Positions 1 through 12,000 of a DNA stretch of 64,000 nucleotides are shown here, in pieces (position 1 is the first letter of the stretch; every line of letters starts with the position of its first letter). Location of the stretch: the NCBI GenBank assembly GCA_008921705.1, contig VFFE01008918.1, positions 3,204,783-3,268,782 of the forward strand, read 5' to 3'. The stretch comes from Burhinus oedicnemus. Taxonomy: Eukaryota; Chordata; Aves; Charadriiformes; Burhinidae. The position numbers were made by a program, and so were the translations under genes. The notes under the pieces are model-generated. The model saw only the letters and a list, made by a program, of their open reading frames with translations, did no database searches and was not told the origin of the DNA.

Positions 1-797
1 TCTGGAGAAATGGGCAGACAGGAACCTCACAACGTACCTTGAAGACACCTGTGAAATGCAGCAGTACAGGATAGGCACCAAAAGAATTGAAAGCAGCTTC
101 ACAGAAAAGGAACTGAGGTCTCAGGTGGGCAGCAAGCTGATCACAAGTTGACACTCTGACCTTGCAGAGATGAAGACCAACTGCAGACTGACCCATATTA
201 GCAAGAGCATAGACAACGGGTCCAGGGAAGTAATTTTTCTCTGCCTTGCACTTGTGATACCACGTGTAACGTACTGTGGGCAGTGTTGCTTCCTAGTGAA
301 AGAAAGATATTTAGATACTAGAGAGATTCCTGTGGGCCACCAACAAGATGTAGACATGCTGAAGTATGTGCTATACACTGACAGGAAGAGAAAACTGGGT
401 TTGTTCATCCCAAAGAAAGGAAGGCTGAGGGGAGACCCATTTGCTGGTTTCATCTATATCATGAAAGGATACAGATAAGACAGAGCCAGACTGTTGTCAG
501 AGGTGTATAGTGATGCACAGTGACACGATAAGAGGCAACAGAGAGAAATTGGAACAGAGGTATACTGACCAGATGTGAGGAAACTTTTTTTGTTATGAAC
601 GTGGTTAATTCCTAAATCAGATTGCCCAGAGAAGTTGTGGAATTTCCATCCTTAGAGATTTTCAAACTCTATTAGATGTGGTCCTAAGCAACCTTCTGTA
701 GTTTACCCTGCTTTGAGTTGAAGACTGGACTAGATGACCATAACAAGTCCTTTTCAAATTAAGCTCAAATTAGCCTACGATTCTTTGAAGTTCTATC
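1..797 (+). mobile_element. CR1 LINE, 3' portion (degenerate ORF2 end plus 3' tail)
   Basis: This is the 3' part of a Chicken Repeat 1 non-LTR retrotransposon, cut by the left edge of the window. The opening words (ctggagaaatgggcagacag) and the later phrase ttgcccagagaagttgtgg at about 624-642 match the CR1 consensus as I know it. The end of the reverse-transcriptase ORF is still readable at 170-478, where SREVIF and GRLRGD correspond to conserved C-terminal CR1 words. Past the stop, the match continues through the 3' tail (gactggactagatgacca) to a decayed copy of the terminal short repeat near 772-797. Frameshifts and substitutions show an old, immobile copy. The open frames here, on either strand, are relics and not host genes. 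I am sure of the family but not the subfamily. Confidence 0.92.
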
Positions 798-800
798 TAT

Positions 801-2739
801 CCAGCCAAATGCATAAAAAACATCCGCAAACCATTGGAGAAATTTTGCAAAAACCAGATAAACATCTACTGAAATAGAATGTTGCATGCATGCTATAATC
901 AAAACGACTCTTAGTCTTTGTATTCTGGGGCATAAGCTATGTAGACAACAGCTCTACTATAGGCTGCAGTTTATAGAGGTAAGCGGTGAACCCTTTAAAT
1001 GTTTACACAAAGCCTGCAGCATATGCACAGAAACTTGTGTTGTTGGGGTTTTGGAGGTTACTGCATCTAACAACACTTTGCAAAGTATATCTCGATCCTC
1101 TGGGAGTGCTATAAATATAGGTGATTGTTTATTGATTTTGAAAACACTAATTTTAGTTTCATTGTGGATTCAGTTTTCCAGTTATATCTTGTTGATATGA
1201 TAGCATCCAGTGTCCAAGCTGGTAAGTAATTGAGGCTCTGGGAGTTTGACTGCTCTTATGCTAATTAAAATCTAATCATTATCGTGAGAACAAACACCTA
1301 CTGAGACTTTATAACTCCTGAAGGACCTTCTCAAAGTTTGCATGCACACACATTCTTTGTCAAGTGTGAAGGCTACTTAAGATGCTGCACACATTACAAC
1401 TGTAATACTAGTTTCTTCCAGGCTTAGGCACAGGAATGATCTCACCCTCAGTTTTGTGATTAAATGTCTGCAACCTTTTTACTTCTCTTATGGACTGAGG
1501 ACTGCTTTTCCCTTCCATCTCCCCACTTATTGCTGAATGGCCACAATTAAGGCAGTCGTAAAAATGTTTTAATGATCAACTATGTCTTCAAAATTTCTTT
1601 TTTTTCAAAACCTGATTATAATATCAACCATGAACCAAGAACCATGAAGTGTTCCTGTCTTTTGCAAGAACATCATCTAGGAAACAAATACTGATGTATT
1701 CACACACATATGGATAATGTAGCATCCAAGTATAGATACTACTTTTTGCTTAGAAACTGAAAATATGCTTTAAGAAAATGCTTTTGGATACCCTGAAACT
1801 GTAAACACTCACTCTGGGATTGAACCACCTAGAATACACCGTGAATTCTGTCCATTGGCACTTGTGTGACTTGGGAACATTAAGCTCTTCCAGGCAATTA
1901 AAAAAGAAATAAAAGCACATCATGAAAAATTCGAGGGAGCATGACAATCCTGGTGCAGGTAAATCAAAATATTATTGCATGTTTTATTCCATCAGTAGAT
2001 TTTAAGAATAAATAGACTGTGATAAGGAATTTTTTAAAAATCAGTTTTAGGCAAAGAAACATCAAGAACAGTGGACATTTCTGACTTTAAGGATAACGAT
2101 GAAAATGATTGCAGGTCTTTGAATTGTGAACTCTGAAGGACTACTTCTTAGTGCAACCCTTCTGGAGGGTCATCTTAAAAGCCACTCATTTCACTGATTT
2201 TCAAGCTGCATTTGGTATCCTTCTGCTATATATTACTTGCACATGTCAACAGTAGCTGAGAATAACTAATTATAATCATGGGAGGGGTGATAATTATAAA
2301 CAGCAAGTTCCCAGTTTCCCTCCTGCCATAATTTTCCAGTACTGAATGTATGTAAAAACCACCAAAAGTTAAAAGTGATAACAGATTCTGCCTCTTTCCT
2401 CTGCAAATTCAGGGAAATTTTCATAAAGTGGATAGGAGGAGGAATAATTCCTCAGTGGAGACGATGTGCAAAAGAAAAATTTGAACAGTTCTAAGATGCC
2501 ATGTATTAATGCAGGGATATTTAGTTCAGCCATTCAGGAATTAAATTTTATAATTCTGATCCAGATTTCTTCTAGTAGCTCCTTGAGTCACACTAGCAGA
2601 TGAACCAAACTAGTTTTAACTTGAATATAAAGGCAGGTCAAAGTAACATGACCAACTTCTATTAAACAGACAAAAAAAAAAAATACAATTACTTTGGGGG
2701 TGTATTGCTATATTGAGTTTTGACACGGTTGTTTAGATT
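801..2739. other. AT-rich non-coding stretch
   Basis: No gene is supported. The longest open frame (886-1200, 104 codons) has no recognisable domain and no codon signal. A short exon-like word with a good donor (ctggtaagta near 1210) lacks a convincing partner. A 12-A run sits at 2672-2683. Otherwise this looks like ordinary unique or very old repeat-derived sequence. Confidence 0.6.
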
Positions 2740-3860
2740 ACCTGACAATATGAAAGGGGGCAACATAGGACTTGGGATTTGCCCTGTTTTGTTGAGGAAG
2801 GGGGCAGGACTCAGCCTGTTTATCAGAAGCAAAAGTAAAAGCTGTGTGTAGCTCTGGCCTCCATGGGTGAGCCTTCTATCTTAACAAAAAGGAAATTGGA
2901 CAGACAGGCCTAATTTAGGCCAGCTAGTCAGTTCCCCTGGAGTGGATCTACCAACATGGAAGAGTTTCTTCTCTCCTCTGTACAAGAACACATTTAGCTC
3001 ATGAAAAGTAGAATAGGAAGGAGACAATACGAAAAAACAGAACTTTGAGGTCACTTTTGGGCCACTGAAATTGTTGGGCCATGGAAGGAACCACTCAAGC
3101 ACAACCTCAGAGGGGTTCAACCAGAACACTGTAAACGATTACAAGAAGGGAAAGCAAGATAATCAAAGGTCTCATGAGAGAAATAACTTACAATGGGATG
3201 TTGTAAGGGGATTTTGGAGATGTACAAATCTTTCTAAATGTATTAGGAGATGTTTAGAAAGACGACCACCCGTGAAAAAAGGTGATAAAGTGGATTATGC
3301 AGGAACAAGTGGAGGAAAATGGGGAGGAGGGAGGACAAAATGTGCCAGTCGTGTAAACGGTAGCTCAGTATAATTCTCTGGTCAAGGCCTGCATGCTTGT
3401 TGCAATCTGTCCTATGGTCTTATTAAACTCGAATTATATTTCCTATGTGACACTCTGTGTGTATGTGTTTGTAATTTTGTAATGCACTTTATGCTGGACT
3501 AGCTGGTGAGTTGGAAAGGAAGGAGACGAGAACATGGAAAGGCTCAAGGTCAGAGCTGGAGAGTGGATAAAAAAGGCTGAGGGTCTGGATATGGATGATG
3601 GATGATCTTTTAAGGTTTGGTCTAGGGTCTGAGGGACCCACCCATGTTAGTGTTAATGTGGCTGTCAGTAAGGCCGTCCTCTCCTGTTTGTGTTGATCTC
3701 TGTGGCCTGACACGTTTCTGTTTGTGCACATGTATTTGCATCTTTTGAATATGTACTCAGCCCCACTACTGAGCTGAAAATGGGGAACATCAGCAGCCAC
3801 ATCCAGCAAAACTGAGGAAAAGTCCCCTGGGTTTGTCTTTCTTTCACAGCCAAGGTCTTT
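2740..3860. other. Unclassified higher-complexity block, possibly an old retroelement remnant
   Basis: This block is visibly less AT-rich than its flanks. It holds a perfect 15-base palindrome at 2907-2921 (ggcctaatttaggcc). An ATTAAA poly(A)-like signal (cttattaaactcg, about 3419-3431) is followed by a GT-rich stretch, the arrangement expected of a transcript 3' end or an LTR R/U5 region. Open frames at 3071-3373 (+) and 3489-3809 (-) show no family match. It may be a decayed LTR or retrocopy, but I could not find TG...CA ends or target duplications. Confidence 0.3.
2907..2921. repeat. 15-base perfect palindrome
   Basis: GGCCTAA and TTAGGCC flank a single central T. It could be a protein-binding dyad or chance. 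It lies inside the unclassified block at 2740-3860. Confidence 0.6.
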
Positions 3861-5774
3861 AATGTTACAGTTGTTCAGCTGTACTCAGAACTGACAGGAT
3901 CTTTTTTTCTTGCCACCTGCACCTCCGTACATGACACCACTCATACTGAGGCAGGTCTGTGAGCATTTCTGCTGGGTTTTGCTGCAATGCCTTTTAAATT
4001 TCCTGGTGCTTTAAGCATTTCTTTTTTAATCTTGCTTCAAAGCACATGGCACATCTCTGAAGCCCTGGAATCATTCAAATCTGAAGCACTCTGGGGTTTC
4101 TGAGTCACACTGTAATTTGAAGCATTTGAGGCACCTGGAAAGATCTGGGATGTATTTATTAATTATCTTCTTATAGCACCAAAGATATACATAGATATGC
4201 ACAGCCAAAATTAAAGGCGTGATATTTTTTTTTCTCCCCCAGAAGCTTTAAATCTCTGTGATTGATCATATAAACTGTCAATAAGTGTCAGTGAACGTCA
4301 GAGGACAACTGGGCTCTCAAGGTCTCTGGACTAGATTCTAACAACAGATAGAACATTTTCCATCGAGGGAATTTTGAACTCTTAAATTAGATTCATACCT
4401 GAATTTTGGGTGTTCAGGGGAACCAAACTCCTGAATCTTTTAAATTCAGGCACCCCTATTGCTTAAGGGATATGAATTCTTCATTCTGCTTTTCACAGGA
4501 AGAAGAAATACACCAATACCTGCCAGTGTGTCACAGGAAAACTTGGCTACTTCAGAAAAGCAGACAAATTCTGTTTATTGATGATTGTCCCTGTGCCAGT
4601 ATTGATATTGGAGACTGAAAGTCAGCTTATTGCTAGAGGGGAAATCTGTGATATTTTTTAGCTGTAAACAGTTATATATGTGTAATACCTGTGAAATAAG
4701 AGGTTCCCACAAAACTACATGAAGCACTTTCTCAGGACGCCTACCTGTCAAAGAGCAACTCTTCCTCCAAAGTGGATTTTAGTTAAATTAAAAGAAACCA
4801 AACTATTTCTTCTTGGTGCAGCTTACTCAAAGGTCTCTAACTTCACAAAGTAGCAAACATTGAAAACTCCAAAGCATTCTCTGTCACCCTGTGCCAACAT
4901 TATGTGTGTGATAAATGCCCTTCCTCTCTTGCTTTATTACTAGGACTGCAAATTGGAAAATAACTTACTGAGGCCATCTGTTTCTTAGAGAAGGGTCCAA
5001 AGCAAAGCTTCAGTCCATGTTTGTGGGAGCTAGGGTCTAGTTCTACAAACTCAATCCATTCATACTGTTTGTTTCAATATGAAATGGAGTTCCCACTCAA
5101 GCTCCTTCCTCCTCTGTTAGGTTTTTTGTTTCTTTAGGTATTGTCCATTGTCATTGCTGGCAGTGAAGGAGTAAGCTCTCCCTACATGTATATTCATGCA
5201 GAAAAAAAAATTCCTGAAATCACATCTCATCTCTAGACTCCCCTCAATTTTCCTGCTCATGGATAGATTTCTCGTTTCTCCTCCACTTGGCTAGGCATGA
5301 ACTGATGTCCTATTTTTGTATCATTTCTCTAATTTCAGGCTCAGCTTTTCAAATCTTCTATTTATACAGTCAAACAGAAAATGGATAGAAATTCTAGACT
5401 TGACTGGAGACTTGCAATTTTTTCCGGCTTCTTTGCAATTACCAGTTACTTCAAGGTACTTAGTATGGAGTAGTAGACCTGAACTGAACTATAATCCTTT
5501 CCCTTCTTTCCTCAAAATCTGCTACTTATAGTTAAATGACTTTGACTATAGGACATGTACCACATTCTCTTTCTCCCCATGCAACCCTCTCTGTATGTGC
5601 CAATTGTCATATTAGATATCAAAGTGTATAAGAACAGATGGCCTATCTTGACATGGGCTTGCACTAAAAATACAGAAGTCAATAGTTTGATTAGTACTCT
5701 GGATTTTATGACTGTGGAATTTGGATAATGAGGTAAAGTCTCGGTGCTCAAAGAACAATTAAGACTGGCCTCGC
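3861..5774. other. Non-coding stretch
   Basis: No gene, recognisable repeat or RNA is seen. Open frames stay at or below 102 codons and match nothing I know. Short T runs occur at about 3902 and 4227. The sequence is otherwise plain AT-rich DNA up to the LTR. Confidence 0.6.
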
Positions 5775-6106
5775 TATCTCTTGTGCAAACCAAGGGAGTG
5801 GAGACTCGCCTGGCTAGCACGGGATGCAGATAAGGAGGGGGCCCTGCGGAGGCAGGACAGCCCTGCTTGTTGTCAGTGAAGACAAGATAACAGGAACTTG
5901 TGTAGTTCTTTGTTTCTTCGAAGGCTAACGTGCCCGATGACTGACCTCTGCCTCATTACCTGTGAAATGCATATTAAAGTTGACACCCCTGCATATGCTA
6001 ATGAAGATTATCGAGATCATGCTAAACATATATGACTATAGCACTCGTCTCTCCACCCAAATCATACTATACGTCACCTAGGGGAGGGAAACCTTGTAAT
6101 TTTGGG

Positions 6107-6115
6107 GATAAAAGG
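6107..6115 (+). promoter_or_regulatory. TATA-like box in the plus-strand LTR
   Basis: GATAAAAGG lies about 260 bases upstream of the LTR AATAAA, as expected for an LTR core promoter. Activity today is unknown. Confidence 0.5.
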
Positions 6116-6373
6116 ACAGAGAAAATGACTGTTAAATTGGGAGAGAAGAACCTCAATACCTGACGGACCAGCTGACGGGCTGCGTTCTCTTCCTCCACCC
6201 CAGCGAGGGACGCCTTCTGGGTAAGCGCTGCGCCTTTCACCCTCTGGTGAATGTTACCCCCGGGTTGTTGTATTATTATCATTGGTTTTGCTAGCAATAT
6301 TAACTTTAACTAACAGCGCTATTGTAGTCAGTGAATTTATCAACGGCAATCTCGAATCTGTTCTGTCGCTCTC

Positions 6374-6379
6374 AATAAA
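6374..6379 (+). terminator. Poly(A) signal AATAAA in the plus-strand LTR
   Basis: The canonical AATAAA (context ctcaataaaataac) is placed as expected near the R/U5 border of the LTR. Confidence 0.55.
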
Positions 6380-6409
6380 ATAACTAATTTCGATTTTTGT
6401 GAATCTGAC

Positions 6410-6476
6410 TCAGTGAAAGTCCTTTGTGGGGACTCTGATAGATGGATCAGTGAAAGTCCTGGGACTCTGACAGACA
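6410..6476 (+). repeat. Imperfect tandem duplication at the LTR 3' end
   Basis: Two copies (6410-6446 and 6447-6476) each begin tcagtgaaagtcc and continue to ggactctga. The second copy is 7 bases shorter through loss of an internal spacer. Confidence 0.8.
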
Positions 6477-8349
6477 AATATCGAAACTGCATTCCTTTTA
6501 ACGCGACAATGACAATGCATGTATTTATTCCACAGACACTGTTGAAATTATTTTGTTCCTTTTGTGACTGTAAAATCTTACAACCAGCTAGAAAATACTG
6601 ACACTATACGTGCTATATTAAGCATCAACGGGATTAAATAGAAAAGCTGATTTTTTTCAGTTGGCAAATCAGCAGTTCAAGGGATTATTCCCCAGGCAGT
6701 TAAAACTTTTACAGTGCCACATACACAGCATCATTTGGATTCTAATGGGTCAAATATAAACTTTTCCAGGTTTATTTGGACATGAAGAATGCCTTAGGTG
6801 ACAAGAAATGCCTGTTATGACTAGTCATACTTTAGTAGCACACAAAAGCCTGGCTTTGAAGAAAGGTTATAACCTGACCTCTCTTATTGTGCTGATAATT
6901 AATTGCAGGTGCACATAATCAAGATACAATTCATTGTCAGTGCCAAACTGTGCCATAAACCTAAGGAAGCTGACATTGAAAACATGGCCTGAAGGGTTTT
7001 GTTCCTACTGCTGTTCAAGTTGATGGCAAAAACTCCTACTGATCTGAACAGGAACAGTATTTGGTCCCAACTGTTGAATGTTGTGCCTGTGAGTGAGATT
7101 CCTTTTTTTAATGTAAATTGACAAGTCTTAGTCTGACAAATTCTTTTCATTGGGGGCACAAGGATTACTACATGGCCTAAGGCATTCATGGCTCTAAACT
7201 GTTCTTGGCATTTTAAAAAATAATAATTTTAAGCCTCTCTTATTCCATTTTGGGTCTTTAACTCTTCAGGCTTCTGCAAAATCAAGCACTGTAACACAAG
7301 GCCTGAAAACATGAGCGCTACTATTGCACAGAGCAAGGGAGATGCACAGAAGTTGAATAATACACTGCAGCAAATACACTTTTTTTGCTGCTTCCTAACT
7401 CCAGCGTCTGCAATTGAAATATCAAAGGGTAAATTCAGGACTCTGTTTAGGCCAGTATGCTCCTGTTTGTTTCGGTGTAAGGATAGAACAGAAAGCAGAA
7501 TTGATTATGAAAAGAAAGTAAATATTTGCTACAGGTATTTCTCACCCTCTAGCTTTTAATTGCAAATACTTTTTTAATCATGAGCTGTTTTTAATTCTAT
7601 AGAGAAAGATGGCAGAGAAATATAGAGAAAGATAAAGATAAAGATCTTCCAACTCTTTGTTATTCTTTGACAGGTACATGTATTGTGCAGGCTATGCTTC
7701 CAGTCTCTTTTTTACAGGATATGACCTTCTACAATTTCCACGATATTCAGAAACTCACTCATGCCATGGCATAGACAGCATTTGTGTAGTCCGTCCTCTC
7801 CACTGCACTGTATAAAACTGCCAGTGCAGGAAATATGGCACCTCAGACTAAAGGAACATATGAAAATTCTTTGACCCCAGCTCCAACTGCTAAATGTAGG
7901 AAACACTAGCATTTAAGAGTAGAGAAAATGGTAAAAGAAAGAGTGTGAGGACAGTTTTCCTGTTAAAATCTGTCAGTAAAAGAAAAGGAGAAAAAAAATG
8001 TGAGAGAAAAAAAGGAACAGGCTGCCTGTGTTGCCATGCATTTGCAAGGAAGAACCATTTAGTCAATTCAATAAATAAATGCTTGGTCTTCTAATGAATA
8101 TCTTGGGAGTTTTAAACCAATAGTGAAAGGAAGAAAATGCTGGTCTTTTTTCCTAGCAGGAATACATGTTGTTTCTAATATATATAAGGATATTTTGATA
8201 CTGTACAAATGGACTGAAGAGAGGGGTGTAATTATCAATTTCTGTAGTAATTATACTAGTGGCAATTATGGAATTTTGCATCAAAAGTGGAGTCTGCCCC
8301 AACAGTGAAGCTGGCTAGGTGGTATCACCGGAATAGTTTTATTCTTCAT
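6477..8349. other. AT-rich non-coding stretch
   Basis: No supported gene. A purine-rich patch with GATA words (gataaagataaagat near 7630) and A/G-rich sequence at 7920-8020 are visible. Open frames of 60-96 codons occur on both strands without recognisable domains. Confidence 0.6.
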
Positions 8350-9010
8350 ACTGTAGCAGCAGAGAAATCAATTATGGATTCTCTCCTCCTCTCCTCTCTG
8401 TTAGTCGTATTTGAAGTTTTGACACTGCGCATTCCGTTTATTTGCTGCTGGCCTAATAATCCCTTGCATGCTGGGAAAACCTTTGTTCTCTGACAGAAGT
8501 AATAAAGTTGTCTGCACGATTCCCTCTTGTGAGACGTGGAGCGCTCCCATTTTATTTAATCTGGTGATGTGCAGCCTTTTCAAAGTAAACACTTCGCAGG
8601 AACCAAATGGGGAATGATATCCCAGTGACCGGCCTGCGTAACCAAAAAAAAAAATTAAAACCTTGCCTGGCAAGGAAAAAAATAATTACTCTTAATTTCA
8701 GATCCTTCCTCCCTGCCCTCCAAGAAACCTGCACAAGAAACCTGGGTCAAATGGTTTTTAGCTCTCATTTCTGCTGGAGCGTGTGTCTTCCTGTGGAAGT
8801 GCTTCAGCTTTCCCCTGCTCTTCATTCATTCATTCCCACTGAATGGCAGCGTACAGAAAATGAAGAGATCTAAATGCCAGCAGGAGGCTGGCTGCTTTCT
8901 TCTAGGCATGTCCTGAGCCCAGTCACCCAGAACAACTTGTGATCCCTGGACAAAGACACTCACAGCAGGTGGCCATATCAAGAAATTTTCCTCCTGGAAT
9001 TAGATATTAT
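8350..9010. promoter_or_regulatory. Candidate conserved non-coding element / enhancer
   Basis: This is high-complexity, non-repetitive sequence with several binding-site-like words close together: TAATCCC (OTX/CRX type, 8457-8463), GCATGCTGGGAA (ZNF143/STAF core-like, 8466-8477) and GTAAACA (forkhead type, 8585-8591). Open frames on both strands (up to 90 codons) overlap heavily and look incidental. The regulatory reading is inference from motif words only. Confidence 0.3.
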
Positions 9011-12000
9011 TCCAGGAATCACTACTGAGTCAAACATAATGCCCCATCCTGCTGGGTCAAGTAGGATTTCATTTCAATTTCTTTACACAACGATGCGTTT
9101 CATCTTGTCTGCGTACAATGACAGTGCTCAGGCATGAAATAAATTGAAGTGCTTGAAAGGCAGAATTATCCCTTGAACCTGCAGCATTCCCGACCCCAAA
9201 AACATACATTGTCAAGTGAGTTCCAGATAAGCAGGATCTTCACCGAGTGTTTGTGCTGCTTGGCTTCCTTTAATCATACTCCCTTTTGTAAAAGGGATTT
9301 TCGAGGGGAAAGATAAATCATTGCTGAGGAAAAAGGTCATTTTCAAAAGGCTTTAAGAGCTTCATTTTGTGTGGCTTTTCAAGGTGAAACAGGTAATTCA
9401 GTGCAGTGAAAACCTTTTGTATTCAACTTAATTCACAGTTCACACTACCAAGAAAAAAGTAACGAAATAAGCTTGAATAAAATTCTTCATTAAAACTGTT
9501 CTTATACATGTATGAACCATATTTTGTTGTTTGCTAATACATTGGCCTGAATACTGAAAAATAAATTTATGACTAATACTGAAGCTCTATATCCTAGCTT
9601 TAAATCAGCTGTGCCTCCAATATTGGACCATTTTCTTGCTGTAGTACAAAAGGCATCAATCATTTCTTCTGGGAATCACTTTTGTAATGCATATACTGAA
9701 TATACTGATACTGAGACATCCAGGCATATCCTTGGCATCCTGCCCACAACCAGACAGAGACTCATATTTTTAGGGCAGGGTAGAAAATGTTTTGCAATGT
9801 TTCATGGATAATGAGCCTGCCCTGTGTATAGGGACTCTTTCTGTACCTCTTTCAGACTACCAGTGTAGACCTACCAGATCTCTGGTCACAGGTCAGACAT
9901 GTATCTTTGTTTAAGATATCTGCACTCTGTATTTTAACCTCAAGATACGAACTCAGTGTAAGAAGGACCAGATGACTATACACAGCTTGGATCAGTAGAC
10001 TAAGTCATGATCCTTTCAACTATAATGAATACACCTCTCTGTTCTTTCCGATTTTTCCTGCTGAGCTGAGTATCCTCTAAAGCATGCTGCACGCATTTCA
10101 CTAGGAACAATTGTGCAAAATGTTCATTAATGTTAATTGACTCATCTGTAACCTTAAATAATAACCCTAATTGACAAAGTCCTTTTTCATAATGAGGACA
10201 AAATATTTTCAAAACATGTATCTGTATCGAGAATGGGGAATACAGAAACTGATCTTGTTTGCTTGCTTGTTTTTCCCACACATAAAAAAATGTTGATGAA
10301 AATATTTGAGTTGATATTCAACTCTAATCCAGATCAAATACCTGCCCTAAAACTACTGTAGAGACTACAGATAGTCATATTTTAGTAGAAATAGGCAGAA
10401 ATGCAGCTAAAAATGAAAGTTCTCTGCGAGATTACTTCATTCCTTTGTTACTTCCTCTTTTAGGGAAATCACAACCCTAAGGAAATGCAACCAAGATAGC
10501 AGATAGAATATGCCTGATGAGGGATCTCATGAAGAAGTCGTGTTCCCCAAACTTATCTTCTTATCCCTATCACATGTTTAACAAAAGATATTACCCCTGA
10601 CTCCAAATCCTTCTTCTTTGTGTGTTTATTAAGAAGTGTCTTACAGAGATTGTGTATAGCATGTGGGATAAGTCATCCTTATGGACTGTGACAAAGTACT
10701 TTGAATCTAGTTTAAATTTTCAATATATTGCATCCCTCCAAACCAAAACCCATGGACCAAGTTCCCAACTGATGCTCTTGATCCAGTGGAGAGGTGGAGA
10801 GGATATAAATATAGTGCTGTTCATATGATAATAACTGAAAGGATTCATTTAGGAGAGAGATTGGCTGTATTAAGAAAGAAAATTAGTATGCTAATTTTGT
10901 GTTAACAATTCCAAAATGAAAAAAAAAGATGAAATTGCACAATTATTTTTATGATATCCTGGTGGCTGCAAGAAGTCATGCCAGCCTTGGACGTAATTCT
11001 CCTTTAGTATGATCATTAGAGTGGATAAACCTTGCTTGGAACACAGGAAATAACCAGGGTAGAAGAGAAATAAATATGGGAAAGGAAAGACATGGTTTCA
11101 TAGAACTTATGAAGAGTAAAGCAGCTCATGCAGTCATTGATGTCTTTCTGACTACTCTAATGTAAGACTATTATAAATTAGTCTCAGATCTGTCTGTTCC
11201 TCCAGAAAGAAAAAATGTGGTCTTAGAGGTAATTTAATCACAAGGGCAATGCCTGTTTTCATATAAAACCTTTCTCTTCATGGCCATTGGTAGAATTTTA
11301 ACCTACAAAGCAAGGTATATGTTCTATTCCAATGAAAATTTTGGACCCAAGTCTACTAATTTTATAGTAAATCAGGGCCTCTCAGTGCATTCCAGCATCT
11401 TCAGAGAAAAGGGTACAGGGGAAATCCTAATTAATTTTCCTCAGTAGATAATTAGCCTATTAATGTGATCTGAATCAGGAACATTCTGGTGTGGATTTAC
11501 TTTTTCAAAATGGGATAGATCAGAAAAAAACCCTTAAATTAAATTTAAGTTTGTGAGAAAATAAAGATATCAGTCTTTTAGTGAAAAAAGTATATTTCTC
11601 ATTGTTATTATTTGTTCAAGGTCAGAATTTACAATCATTTGTACCACACACCTATTTGTTGCTCTCAACCTGAAATTTCTAATTTCTTCTTATTACATGG
11701 ACATTATTTCTTTTTTTCCCCAGGGAGTTTTTTAGCTGCTTTCCCTCCATTCTTTTTTTATTTTCCAAAACTTTATAATGCCTAAAGTTATACCGAAAAT
11801 ACAAAGCAGCTTTCCATGTTCCAGAAAGATTATTTTTGTTTAGTAGGGAAGGGAAGATCACATTTATTACCAGCAAACAAACAAAAAACAACAACAAAAA
11901 GATAATCCTAAAGTAAGGTGAGAGCATCTATGACTACCAGCAAACACCAGTGTATATACAAGTGGTCTTTTTACATTATAAATGAAACAGCTTTGTGGGC

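Larger units (their letters stand above)
5775..6476 (+). mobile_element. Probable solo LTR of an endogenous retrovirus
   Basis: The block is sharply more GC- and CpG-rich than its flanks and carries LTR landmarks in order. A TATA-like box (gataaaagg, 6107-6115) is followed about 260 bases later by an AATAAA signal (6374-6379), consistent with U3-R-U5 on the plus strand. U5 ends in an imperfect tandem duplication: tcagtgaaagtcc recurs at 6410-6422 and 6447-6459, each followed by a ggactctga word. No gag, pol or env frame adjoins it, so it is probably a solo LTR left by recombination. Style and length suggest an avian ERV, perhaps ERVL-like, but the family is not certain. Both ends are approximate and no clear target duplication was found. 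Confidence 0.72.

Noticed and set aside
1171..1213. 43-base segment between ttttccag and gctggtaagt
   Set aside because: Too short, with no compatible partner exon nearby.
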